Source of the DNA: JBBSNV01 sp964458605
GTDB lineage: Bacteria > Pseudomonadota > Alphaproteobacteria > Reyranellales > JAQSWP01
Length of the DNA: 64,000 bases
Assembly: GCA_964458605.1 (NCBI GenBank)
Contig: CAYWLS010000006.1
Span: forward strand, 1 to 64,000
Direction of reading: 5' to 3'
Shown: positions 15,998 through 24,650 of the stretch, one piece after another
Numbering within the stretch: position 1 is the first letter of the stretch
Layout of the letters: each line of letters begins with the position of its first letter
The notes under the pieces: generated by a model
Database searches by the model: none
What the model was told of the DNA's origin: nothing
Seen by the model: the letters and a program-made list of their open reading frames with translations, nothing else
Program-made: the position numbers and the translations under genes

Positions 15998-16756
15998 CTA
16001 TTGCGTCTGGCCGGCGAGCATCGCCATGCCGAGCGGCGAGCCGTCATGCGCCACCGTGGGATCCTTGGCGCCGCTGCGGCAATGGTCGAGCAGCTTGCGC
16101 GCCAGCGCGTCGTTGACGACGTAGCGCTCCTGCATGCTGACGAACACGGCGTAGGAGCGGCTGGCGTCCTTGGCGATGCCGTCCCAGCGGCCGGGCTGGT
16201 CGAGCACCAGCGCCAGCGTCTTGGTGGCGGGCTTGATGCGCAGCTCCATCCGCATATGCGCCGCCTTGTCCTCGGTCACGGCGCAGACCGGTCCCAGCTC
16301 CGTATCGAAGCGACGCACCAGCGCGTAGTCGGGATTGGGTTCCAGGTCGCTCGCGCCCATCGGCGAGGCGACGCCGGCCTTGGGCCGCAGCTTGTCGAAT
16401 CTGTAGGTCGCGGTCTCCAGATAGCCGACCGGGAAATAGAGCATCGTGCCTTCGCCGACCACGACGCGATCGCCCATGCGGCCGTTCACCACCGGCACGT
16501 CGCGGATGCGGCTGCCCGGCACGGTGGCGATGTGATCGTTGAAGGAAAGCACCGCGCGATCGTGGCGGCGCTGGGCGAAATCGGTCTCGAACGGCAGCGG
16601 CGGTCCCTTGGGCGGCCGTCCGGCCTGCGCCAGCTGCACGCCGCCGGAGCTCGCCGGCTGGGCCTGCGCCGGCAGCGCCCAGCTGGCGCCCAGCAACAGG
16701 GCCGCGCCCAGCGCACGGGCCAATATGCCGGTGAAGGAACGGGCCGATCCAAACAT
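15998..16756 (-). CDS. Secreted protein of unknown function
   Basis: This 252-residue protein has a signal peptide (a basic start, then ARALGAALLLGASWALPAQAQ, with probable cleavage after AQA near residue 32). The mature part is a mixed alpha/beta domain with two cysteines (GPVCAV and LLDHCRSG) that could form a disulfide in the periplasm. I do not recognise a family with confidence. The start at 16756 has GAGG a few bases upstream and yields the signal peptide; the longer open frame upstream overlaps the divergent yfgM-like gene and is spurious. A terminator follows. Confidence 0.72.
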   Translation of the reverse strand: MFGSARSFTGILARALGAALLLGASWALPAQAQPASSGGVQLAQAGRPPKGPPLPFETDFAQRRHDRAVLSFNDHIATVPGSRIRDVPVVNGRMGDRVVVGEGTMLYFPVGYLETATYRFDKLRPKAGVASPMGASDLEPNPDYALVRRFDTELGPVCAVTEDKAAHMRMELRIKPATKTLALVLDQPGRWDGIAKDASRSYAVFVSMQERYVVNDALARKLLDHCRSGAKDPTVAHDGSPLGMAMLAGQTQ

Positions 16757-17047
16757 GTCGCCTCGTCGTGCCGTTGACGTCTTGGGATGTGGTGGCGGGA
16801 AACCTTCGGTTGGCCGCCGGCGGCCATTGTTATCGACCGCGCGACGGAAAATCCAGCACTTTGCCGCCAAATCGCGCAACCGCGTCGCGGCGCCTGATAC
16901 CGTCCTGTCGCCGAGCGCAAAGATGCGTGGAAAATCATGCCTCTGTGCCGCATTTTTTCCTTTTTTGCCGGTTTGCAAATGGCCAAGGCGCGGGGTAAGA
17001 AGGGCCCGCCGCGGCCCAGCCCTGCCGCGAGGCCGGAGGCATGCCAA

Positions 17048-17818
17048 GTGGCGGATATCTTTCAGGAAGTCGACGAAGAAGTCCGCCAGGACCGCCTCAA
17101 CAGGCTCTGGAAACGTTATGCTCCGGCGCTGATCGGTATTGCGGTACTGATCGTGGTCGGCACCGCCGGCGTCACCTTCTGGCGCCATCATGTCGAGAGC
17201 CAGCGCACCGAGGCCAGCGACACGCTGATCGCCGCCATGACCCAGGCCGGCAAGGGCGATCGTCCCGGCGCCATCAAGGCGCTCGACGATCTGGCGCAGA
17301 GCGCGCGCGAGCCTTACGCCACCATCGCCCGGCTGCGCGCCGCCGAGCTTCGCGCGGAGAGCGGCGACCACAAGGGTTCGGCCGACAGCTATGCCGAGGT
17401 CGCCCGTACCGCCACCGACAAGGATATCCAGGAGCTGGCCCAGGTAATGCAGGCGGTGCAGCTGCTGCTGGCCGATCCCGCCGACGCCACAGCCCAGGGC
17501 AAGCTGAAGGCGCTGGCCGATGCCGGTGGCCCCTGGCACAACGTGGCGCGCGAATATCTCGCCTATGCGATGTTCCGGAAGGGCGACGTGGCGCAGGCGC
17601 GCGCGATCTGGACCCAGATCGCGCAGGACGCCGAAGCCTCCGAGCCGCTCAAGGGTCGCGCCAGCGAATTGCTGAACGCCACCGCCGCCAACGGCGCCGC
17701 CGCGCCCAGCGCGCCCATTCCAGCGCGTGCACCGGCCGCGGCACCTGCGCCGACGCCCGCCCCGGCCGCGGCGCCGGCTGCCGTGCCGTCACCCCAGCCC
17801 GACACGAAAGGCAAATAG
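17048..17818 (+). CDS. YfgM-like membrane-anchored TPR protein
   Basis: This protein of about 256 residues has a short cytoplasmic start (VADIFQEVDEEVRQDRL), one TM segment (about 26-46, PALIGIAVLIVVGTAGV) and a periplasmic tetratricopeptide domain (about 55-215, for example REYLAYAMFRKGDVAQARAIW), then an Ala/Pro-rich tail. It corresponds to the E. coli YfgM class, which works with the SecYEG/PpiD translocon and periplasmic chaperones. GTG 17048 is preferred because GGAGG lies 8 bases upstream and it matches the family start; an ATG at 16979 would add 23 residues. It leads the yfgM-bamB-der cluster and lies 2 bp before bamB. Confidence 0.85.
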   Translation: MADIFQEVDEEVRQDRLNRLWKRYAPALIGIAVLIVVGTAGVTFWRHHVESQRTEASDTLIAAMTQAGKGDRPGAIKALDDLAQSAREPYATIARLRAAELRAESGDHKGSADSYAEVARTATDKDIQELAQVMQAVQLLLADPADATAQGKLKALADAGGPWHNVAREYLAYAMFRKGDVAQARAIWTQIAQDAEASEPLKGRASELLNATAANGAAAPSAPIPARAPAAAPAPTPAPAAAPAAVPSPQPDTKGK

Positions 17819-17820
17819 CG

Positions 17821-19170
17821 ATGCACCTGCTGCAGAGCGCGATGCAAGGCACGACGCTGCGTGGCGTGCTGGCGACGGTGCTGTTGAGCGCCGTCCTGTC
17901 CGGGTGCGGCATCTTCGGCAGCTCCAAGCCGCCGCCGCTGCCGGGCGAGCGTATCCCGGTGCTCGACAGCGAGCGCGCGCTCAAGCCCGACGATTCGATC
18001 CGCACCGAAGAGGTGCGCCTGCCGCGGCCCTTCGTCAATCCGGACTGGCCGCAATCGGGCGGCTATCCCAGCTTCGCCATGCAGCACCTGCAGCTGGGCG
18101 ACAGCCCCAAGGTGATCTGGCGGCAGGATGTCGGCAAGGGTTCTTCGAGCGACACCGCGCTGCTGGCGCCGCCGGTCGTCGCCGAGGGCATGGTGTTCCT
18201 CAAGGACGCCACCACCACGGTCAGCGCCTTCGACGCCAACACCGGCAAGCTGGCGTGGCGCGTCGACGTGCGCCGTCCCAAGAGCCGCGACCGCGAGGGC
18301 TTCGGCGGCGGCGTCGCCTATTACGGCGGCCGGCTGTTCGTCAGCACCGGCGGCGCGCAGGTGATCGCGCTCGATCCCAAGTCGGGCAAGGAAATCTGGC
18401 GCTCCGACGTCTCCGGCCCGGTGCGCGGCGCGCCGACCATCTTCGCCGACCGCGTGTTCGTGGTCAGCATCGACAACCAGACCCATGCGCTGAACGCCGT
18501 CGACGGCTCCTCGCTGTGGGATCACTCGGGCCTGACCGAGAATGCCGGCCTGCTGGGCGGCACCAGCCCCGCGGCCTCGGGCGACTACGTGGTCGCGCCG
18601 TATTCCTCGGGCGAACTGGTGGCGCTGCGCATCGATTCGGGCCGTTCGCTGTGGACCGAGAACCTGGTGGCGGCGCGCCGCACCGACACCGCCTCGACCC
18701 TGACCGATATCGGCGGACGGCCGGTGATCGATCGCGGCCGCGTGTTCGCCATCGGCAGCGCCGGCCTGATGGTCGCGGTCGACCTCCGTTCGGGCAACCG
18801 GGTGTGGGACAAGCAACTGGCCGGCACGCAGACTCCCTGGGTGGCGGGCGACTGGCTCTACGTGCTGACCAGCGACTCCGAAGTGGTGTGCATGCATCGC
18901 GACGACGGCCGCATCCGCTGGGTCACCGACCTGCCGCAATACGCCAATCCCCAGAAGAAGCGCGATCCCTACCGCTGGGCGGGTCCGGTGCTGGCGGGCG
19001 ACCGCCTGCTGGTGGCGGGCTCCTCGGGCCAGATGATGGCGCTGTCGCCCTATACCGGCGAGATCCTGGGCGCGCTCGACATGCGCGAGCCGCTGCTGAT
19101 GGCGCCGATCGTGGCCAACGCCACCGTCTATCTGCTGACCGACGACGCGCAGCTGATCGCGCTGCGCTGA
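17821..19170 (+). CDS. bamB: Outer membrane protein assembly factor BamB
   Basis: This 449-residue lipoprotein has signal peptide lipobox LSGC (Cys about residue 29) followed by an eight-bladed PQQ-like beta-propeller (about 90-445) with blade motifs such as VSAFDANTGKLAWRVD, VIALDPKSGKEIWR, LVALRIDSGRSLW and MALSPYTGEILG. BamB is the scaffold lipoprotein of the BAM complex that inserts outer-membrane beta-barrels. It sits between yfgM-like and der, the same order as in gammaproteobacteria. ATG 17821 is 2 bp after the upstream stop, so translation is probably coupled. Confidence 0.93.
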   Translation: MHLLQSAMQGTTLRGVLATVLLSAVLSGCGIFGSSKPPPLPGERIPVLDSERALKPDDSIRTEEVRLPRPFVNPDWPQSGGYPSFAMQHLQLGDSPKVIWRQDVGKGSSSDTALLAPPVVAEGMVFLKDATTTVSAFDANTGKLAWRVDVRRPKSRDREGFGGGVAYYGGRLFVSTGGAQVIALDPKSGKEIWRSDVSGPVRGAPTIFADRVFVVSIDNQTHALNAVDGSSLWDHSGLTENAGLLGGTSPAASGDYVVAPYSSGELVALRIDSGRSLWTENLVAARRTDTASTLTDIGGRPVIDRGRVFAIGSAGLMVAVDLRSGNRVWDKQLAGTQTPWVAGDWLYVLTSDSEVVCMHRDDGRIRWVTDLPQYANPQKKRDPYRWAGPVLAGDRLLVAGSSGQMMALSPYTGEILGALDMREPLLMAPIVANATVYLLTDDAQLIALR

Positions 19171-19255
19171 GCCGGCGACATCGCCCTTCGTCCGAAATCA
19201 GGCCGGCGCGCTTTTACAGCGCGTCGGCTATGATCCCGCCCACGGGCACCAGATC

Positions 19256-20593
19256 ATGAGCTTCTCCATCGCCATCGTCGGCCGGCCCAATGTCGGCAAG
19301 TCGACCCTGTTCAATCGCCTGGCCGGCAAGCGCCTGGCGATCGTCGACGACACGCCCGGCGTGACCCGCGACCGGCGCGAGGCGCCGGGCAGCATCGCCG
19401 ACCTGGAATTCCGCATCATCGACACCGCCGGGCTCGAGGACGCCGCCCCGGCCAACCTGGCCGCGCGCATGAGCCGGCAGACCGAACGCGCGGCGCAGGG
19501 CGCCGACGTGGTGCTGTTCCTGATCGACGGCCGCGCCGGGGTGGTGCCGACCGACCGTCACTTCGCCGACCGGCTGCGCGCGCTGGGCCGGCCGGTGCTG
19601 CTGCTGGTCAACAAATGCGAAGGCAAGGCGGCGCAGGCGGGGCTGGGCGAGGCGCACGGGCTGGGCCTGGGCGAGCCGATCGCGATCTCGGCCGAACACG
19701 GCGAGGGCCTGGGCGAGCTCTACGACGCGCTCAAGCCCTTCGCCGAGGGCCGCGAGGCGGCGGCCGAAGACGAGTCGGCTGCCAAGCCGCTCAACATGGC
19801 GATCGTCGGCCGGCCCAATGTCGGCAAGTCGACCCTGATCAACCGGCTGCTGGGCGAGGAGCGCATGCTGACCGGTCCGGAGGCCGGCATCACGCGCGAT
19901 GCCATCGCCAGCGAATGGTCGTGGAAGGGAAGGCGCATCAAGCTGGTCGATACCGCCGGCATGCGCCGCCGCGCCAACGTGGTCGAGAAGCTGGAGAAGC
20001 TGTCGGTCTCCGACACGTTGCGCGCCATCCAGTACGCCGAGGTGGTGGTGCTGGTGCTCGACGCGGAGAACATGCTGGAGAAGCAGGACCTGGCGATCGC
20101 GCGGCTGGTCGAGGACGAGGGGCGCGGCCTGGTGATCGCCGTCAACAAATGGGACAGGATCGATGCGCCGGCCAAGGCGTTGCGCAAGCTCAATGACCGG
20201 CTCGAGACCTCGCTGGCGCAGCTCAAGGGCGTGCCGGTGGTGACGTTCTCGGCGCTGACCGGCAAGGGGCTCGATAAGCTGATGCCGACGGTGATGCGCG
20301 TCAACGCCGCCTGGAACAAGCGCATCGGCACCGGCGAGCTCAACCGCTGGCTGGCGCCGGTGCTGGAGGAGCATCCGCCGCCGCTCAACAAGGGCCGGCG
20401 CATCAAGATCCGCTACATGACCCAGGCCAAGGCGCGGCCGCCCACCTTCGCGGTGTTCGCCAGCCAGCCCACCGCGCTGCCCGAGAGCTATGCGCGCTAC
20501 CTGGTCAATGCGCTGCGCCAGCGCTTCAAGCTGGAAGGCGTGCCGATCCGCGTCACCGTCAAGCGCGGCGCCAATCCGTTCGATCGGAAGTAG
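19256..20593 (+). CDS. der: Ribosome-associated GTPase Der (EngA)
   Basis: This 445-residue protein has the tandem GTPase arrangement unique to Der: G1 GRPNVGKST at about residues 9-17 and again at about 183-191, G3 DTAGLED and DTAGMRR, G4 NKCE and NKWD, and a C-terminal KH-like domain (about 345-440). It binds the 50S subunit and is needed for its maturation. Length is typical. It follows bamB by 85 bp and probably belongs to the same transcript. Confidence 0.96.
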   Translation: MSFSIAIVGRPNVGKSTLFNRLAGKRLAIVDDTPGVTRDRREAPGSIADLEFRIIDTAGLEDAAPANLAARMSRQTERAAQGADVVLFLIDGRAGVVPTDRHFADRLRALGRPVLLLVNKCEGKAAQAGLGEAHGLGLGEPIAISAEHGEGLGELYDALKPFAEGREAAAEDESAAKPLNMAIVGRPNVGKSTLINRLLGEERMLTGPEAGITRDAIASEWSWKGRRIKLVDTAGMRRRANVVEKLEKLSVSDTLRAIQYAEVVVLVLDAENMLEKQDLAIARLVEDEGRGLVIAVNKWDRIDAPAKALRKLNDRLETSLAQLKGVPVVTFSALTGKGLDKLMPTVMRVNAAWNKRIGTGELNRWLAPVLEEHPPPLNKGRRIKIRYMTQAKARPPTFAVFASQPTALPESYARYLVNALRQRFKLEGVPIRVTVKRGANPFDRK

Positions 20594-20654
20594 ACGAAAT
20601 GCGTGTTGCGAAAACCCTTTGTCTGAAGCGCCCTTCGCATCCAGGTGGCGGCCG

Positions 20655-21518
20655 TTACGTCCGCGCCACCAGTAGCTCCTCGCCGTTGCGCGGCGGGCGC
20701 AACCCGTCGGTGCGGCCGGCGAAATAGCGCTGCGCCAGATCGTCGGCGGAGACGTGGCGGGCGTACTTGAAACCGGCCTCGCGGGCCAGCGCGATCATCT
20801 GGGCCGGCGTGAAGTAGCTGACGAATGGCGTGCCGCTGGCCTGTGCGCCTTTTGCCGCCATCTCCAGTCCCGGCCTGATCGCGGGATCGGCCATCTCCAG
20901 CGGCAGCAGGAAGGTCATGGCGAGGATCGAGCCGGGCGCCAGCGCGGCGACTTCGCACAGGCTGGCCGCGTTGGCCTCGCGGCTCAGATACATGCTGACG
21001 CCGGTCGAGACCACCACCGCGGGCCTGGCGCTGTCGAAGCCCGCTTCGTGCAGCCGCTCGCGCCAGGATCGCCCGACCTCGAAATCGACCGGCACGAAGC
21101 GCAGCGTAGCGGGGATGCTGTAGCCCAGTTCAGTGAGGCGCTTTCGCTTCCAGGCTTGCGGGCCCGGCCGGTCGACCTCGAACACCGCGAGGCGCGATGC
21201 CAGTTCGGGGTGACGCTGGGCAAAGCTGTCGAGCCCGGCGCCGAGGATGACGTATTGGCCGAGACCGCTTCCGGCCTGTTCGATCACCAGGTCTTCGACG
21301 AAGCGGGCGCGCGCCACGATCGAGGCGCGGAACGGCCGCGTGAAATCGGGATCCATGTCGCCGCGCTGCCGCCAGTCCGGGGGCGGCGCCAGCAGCTTCA
21401 GCCCGATTTCGTCGTCGAGAACAGGTGGCGGCGCATCGGCCGCCACGTGCAGCGCACGCCATAGCGCCACGCGCGCCGCCGTGCTGTCGGGGCCCGCATC
21501 CGTCCGGTCGTCGCTCAT
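20655..21518 (-). CDS. LCM-family (TIGR00027-type) SAM-dependent methyltransferase
   Basis: This 287-residue protein matches the leucine carboxyl methyltransferase-like family common in actinobacteria and alphaproteobacteria. Typical features are RARFVEDLV, VILGAGLDSFAQR (SAM-binding loop, about residues 91-103), VFEVDRPGPQAWKRKRL, VPVDFEV and VVVSTGVSMYLS. The substrate is unknown; many members methylate small carboxylates or secondary metabolites. The start MSDDRT at 21518 lies 5 bp from the stop of the upstream SDR gene, so the pair is an operon. The longer open frame overlaps that SDR and is not real. Confidence 0.85.
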   Translation of the reverse strand: MSDDRTDAGPDSTAARVALWRALHVAADAPPPVLDDEIGLKLLAPPPDWRQRGDMDPDFTRPFRASIVARARFVEDLVIEQAGSGLGQYVILGAGLDSFAQRHPELASRLAVFEVDRPGPQAWKRKRLTELGYSIPATLRFVPVDFEVGRSWRERLHEAGFDSARPAVVVSTGVSMYLSREANAASLCEVAALAPGSILAMTFLLPLEMADPAIRPGLEMAAKGAQASGTPFVSYFTPAQMIALAREAGFKYARHVSADDLAQRYFAGRTDGLRPPRNGEELLVART

Positions 21519-21523
21519 CGAGG

Positions 21524-22285
21524 CTATTGCCGCGGGGCGCTTTTGGCGCGCAGCCACTCGTCGGCCGCGACCCACTCGCCGTTCAGGCTGCAGTTCTCTT
21601 CCGCCAGCGGCAGGAAGGCCGGGGCCAGGTGCTCGGCCGGCGGCACCGTCATCGGGTCCTCGCCGGGGAAGGCCTGGGCGCGCAGCTTGGTGCGCATCGG
21701 GCCGGGATCGATCAGGTTGACCCGCACCTTGGTGTGCGCCACCTCGGCGGCGTAGAGGCTTACCAGTTTCTCCAGCGCTGCCTTGCTGACCGCGTAGGGC
21801 CCCCAATAGGGCAGGGCCTGGCGGGCGATGGCGGCGGTGACGAAGATCGCCCGGCCGGCCGGTGCGGCGCGCAGCAGCGGGTCCATGGCCCGGATCAGGC
21901 GCCAGTTGGCGGTGGCGTTGGTGTCCATGGTCTGCTGCCACATCGGCGGATCGATATGGCCCAGCGGCGACAGCACGCCAAGGGTGGCGGCGGCGCCGAC
22001 CAGCACGTCGAGCCGCTGGAAGCGCTCGTAGAGCGCCTGGCCCATGCGATCGATGCCGGCGAAGTCGGTCAGGTCAAACGGCACCAGGGTGGCGCTGCCG
22101 CCGCTGCCGGTGCGCTGGGCCGTCGTCTTGATGGCGTCGTCCAGTTCCTCGAGCCCGCCCACGGTGCGCGCCACGGCCACGACATGGGCGCCTTCGGCGG
22201 CGAAACGCTCGGCCACGGCGCGGCCCAGTCCGCGCGAGGCGCCGGTGACCAGCGCCAGCTTGCCTGCCAGCCTGCCGTTGCTCAT
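21524..22285 (-). CDS. Short-chain dehydrogenase/reductase
   Basis: This 253-residue classical SDR has the cofactor motif VTGASRGLGRAV (about 13-24), an AAATLG segment in place of NNAG, a serine-less FVTAAIAR region before the catalytic YAVSKAA (Tyr-x-x-x-Lys), and DPGPMRTKL. The substitution of the usual catalytic Ser by Ala/Thr in VTAA is worth noting, though the YxxxK pair is intact. The substrate is unknown. It lies 25 bp downstream of purF and 5 bp upstream of the methyltransferase gene. Confidence 0.85.
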   Translation of the reverse strand: MSNGRLAGKLALVTGASRGLGRAVAERFAAEGAHVVAVARTVGGLEELDDAIKTTAQRTGSGGSATLVPFDLTDFAGIDRMGQALYERFQRLDVLVGAAATLGVLSPLGHIDPPMWQQTMDTNATANWRLIRAMDPLLRAAPAGRAIFVTAAIARQALPYWGPYAVSKAALEKLVSLYAAEVAHTKVRVNLIDPGPMRTKLRAQAFPGEDPMTVPPAEHLAPAFLPLAEENCSLNGEWVAADEWLRAKSAPRQ

Positions 22286-22310
22286 GGAATGTCCGTCCTG
22301 CCGCTCGCCG

Positions 22311-23849
22311 TCAGGCGCTTTCGGTCAGCAGCGAGAGCTGCTGCGGGGTGCCGCCGCCGTCGAGATCGACCAGCGGGATGGGATAGTCGCCGGTGAAGCA
22401 GGCGTCGCAATATTGCGGCTGCTGGGCGTTGCGGCCCTTCTCGCCGACCGCGCGATAGAGGCCGTCGAGCGAGATGAAGGCCAGCGAATCGACGCCGATA
22501 TAGCTCGCCATGCCCTCGAGGTCGTACTGGTAGGCCAGCAGCTTCTCGCGCTGCGGCGTGTCGACGCCGTAGAAGCAGGAATGGGTGGTGGGCGGCGCTG
22601 CGATGCGCATATGCACCTCGCGGGCGCCGGCGCTGCGCACCATCTCGACGATCTTCACCGAAGTGGTGCCGCGCACGATCGAATCGTCGACCAGGATCAC
22701 GCGTTTGCCCTCGATGCGGGCGCGGTTGGCGTTGTGCTTCAGCTTCACGCCCAGATGGCGGATGTGGTCGCTGGGTTCGATGAAGGTGCGCCCGACATAG
22801 TGGTTGCGGATGATGCCGAGCTCGAAGGGGATGCCCGATTCGGCCGAATAGCCCATCGCCGCCGGCACGCCCGAATCGGGCACCGGGATGATGACGTCGG
22901 CCGGCACATGGCTCTCGCGCGCCAGCTCGACGCCGATGCGTTTGCGCACGTCGTAGACGCTCAGGCCCTCGACGCTGCTGTCGGGCCGGGCGAAATAGAT
23001 GTGTTCGAAGATGCAGAAGCGGCGCGGCACCTTCTGGAACGGCTTGATCGAATGGATGCCCTTGTCGCCGATCACGATCAATTCGCCGGGCTCGATGTCG
23101 CGCACGAAGTCGGCGCCGATGATGTCGAGCGCGCAGGTCTCCGAGGCCAGCACATAGGCGTCTTCCAGCCGGCCCAGCACCAGCGGCCGGACGCCCGACG
23201 GATCGCGCACGCCGATCACCGATTCCTGGGTCAGCGCCACCAGCGAATAGGCGCCCTTGACCTGCTGCAGCGCGTCGATCATGCGATCGACCACGGTGGA
23301 GAATTGCGAGCGCGAGATCAGGTGGTTGATGACCTCGGTATCCATGGTTGACTGGAACAGGCAGCCGCGCCGCACCAAGTCCTGGCGCAGGGCATAGGCG
23401 TTGGTGATGTTGCCGTTATGGGCGATGGCCAGGCCGCCGAACTCGAAATCGGCGAAGATCGGCTGCACGTTGCGCAGCATGGTCTCGCCGGTGGTGGAAT
23501 AGCGGTTGTGGCCGATCGCCGAATAGCCCGGCAGGCGCTTGATGACGGCTTCCTCGCCGAAAATGTCACCGACCAGACCCAGATCGCGGTGGGAATGGAA
23601 CTGGCGGCCGTCGAAGGCGACGATACCGGAAGCTTCCTGGCCGCGATGCTGCAGGGCGTGCAGGCCCAGCGCGGTATGGGCGGCGGCGTCGGGGGTGCCG
23701 TAGACGCCGAAAATCCCGCATTCCTCGTGCAGGCGATCGTCGTCGAACGGGTTGGTGCTCAGCGAGGCGGGCAGGGCGGCGACGGGCAGGGGAGTGGCGG
23801 GCGGAGTGGTGCTGGGATCGGTGGTCAGACGACGGTCGCCATCGCGCAT
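22311..23849 (-). CDS. purF: Amidophosphoribosyltransferase PurF
   Basis: This 512-residue enzyme forms phosphoribosylamine from PRPP and glutamine, the first step of purine synthesis. The glutaminase nucleophile is Cys44 in EECGIFG after a 43-residue leader that must be cleaved or tolerated; the PRPP loop is VILVDDSIVRGT. Cysteines in FCIFEH, THSCFYG and YCDACFTG match the [4Fe-4S] ligands of the Bacillus subtilis type. ATG 23849 is chosen over GTG 23855 because GAGG is 7 bases upstream. The unusually long, Pro/Thr-rich leader is a local oddity. cvpA lies upstream on the same strand. Confidence 0.96.
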   Translation of the reverse strand: MRDGDRRLTTDPSTTPPATPLPVAALPASLSTNPFDDDRLHEECGIFGVYGTPDAAAHTALGLHALQHRGQEASGIVAFDGRQFHSHRDLGLVGDIFGEEAVIKRLPGYSAIGHNRYSTTGETMLRNVQPIFADFEFGGLAIAHNGNITNAYALRQDLVRRGCLFQSTMDTEVINHLISRSQFSTVVDRMIDALQQVKGAYSLVALTQESVIGVRDPSGVRPLVLGRLEDAYVLASETCALDIIGADFVRDIEPGELIVIGDKGIHSIKPFQKVPRRFCIFEHIYFARPDSSVEGLSVYDVRKRIGVELARESHVPADVIIPVPDSGVPAAMGYSAESGIPFELGIIRNHYVGRTFIEPSDHIRHLGVKLKHNANRARIEGKRVILVDDSIVRGTTSVKIVEMVRSAGAREVHMRIAAPPTTHSCFYGVDTPQREKLLAYQYDLEGMASYIGVDSLAFISLDGLYRAVGEKGRNAQQPQYCDACFTGDYPIPLVDLDGGGTPQQLSLLTESA

Positions 23850-24017
23850 CGCCACGCCTCATACGCTCCAGAAGCCAATGCCGGAAATCCGGCGGGCCCC
23901 TTATATAGCGTTATGCGCCGGTCCCGCCAGTGGGATTGTGGGCAATTTTGACGCGCGGTTGTGGGTAGCCGCCATGCCCCAGGATCGGGACTGGCGGGCG
24001 CCCGGATTGCCGCGGGT

Positions 24018-24641
24018 TCAGCGCGGCGCAGGCGCGGGCGCGGAACTGGGCGCGGGGCTGGGCGCCGGAATGGGGATGGGCGCCGGGGCCGGCGGGGCGC
24101 CGATCTGCCGGTCGGCCGGCGACAGGGTGCCCGTGCCGTCGCCCTTCTTCTTGAAGTCGGCGGGCACGAACTGGTCGAGGAATTCGGCGCCCTGGTTGAC
24201 CGCCGAATAGGTCTTGGCGGTGCGCACCGCCTGGGGCTGCTGGTCGCGCGGGACGATGTAGCAATAGGCGAGGTAGCCGGCGCTCACCAGCACGGCGCCC
24301 ACCAGGATGCCGAAGCCCAGCCCCAATATGCGGTCGATGCCCCGGAAGGCGCTGCCCGATACCGCTTTCGACACCGCGTCGGAAAACACGCTGAGCACGA
24401 TCAGGATCACCACGAACAGCACCACCGCGGTGCCGATATCGGCGATCATCGGCTCGGCGATCACCTTGCGGCCGTATTCGCGGGCGGCCGGGAACAGCTC
24501 CTTGGCGATCAGCACCGCGCCGACCCAGCTCAGCACGAACAGCACCGAGCGCACGAAACCGCTGGAGAAGGCCATGATCGCCGACAGCAGGATCACTGCC
24601 AGGACGATCAAGTCGAAAATGGTGAAAGGAAGATTCTCCAT
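24018..24641 (-). CDS. cvpA: CvpA family membrane protein
   Basis: This 207-residue inner-membrane protein has four TM segments (about 8-28, 30-48, 70-90 and 103-125) and the CvpA pattern FDLIVLAVILLSAIMAFSSG and GIDRILGLGFGILVG. A Pro/Ala-rich C-terminal tail (about 175-207) is a low-complexity addition. CvpA is required for colicin V export in E. coli and for envelope resistance in other species; its exact activity is unknown. The cvpA-purF neighbourhood is conserved across proteobacteria. It follows radA by 9 bp. Confidence 0.9.
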   Translation of the reverse strand: MENLPFTIFDLIVLAVILLSAIMAFSSGFVRSVLFVLSWVGAVLIAKELFPAAREYGRKVIAEPMIADIGTAVVLFVVILIVLSVFSDAVSKAVSGSAFRGIDRILGLGFGILVGAVLVSAGYLAYCYIVPRDQQPQAVRTAKTYSAVNQGAEFLDQFVPADFKKKGDGTGTLSPADRQIGAPPAPAPIPIPAPSPAPSSAPAPAPR

Positions 24642-24650
24642 GGCCCCCGC

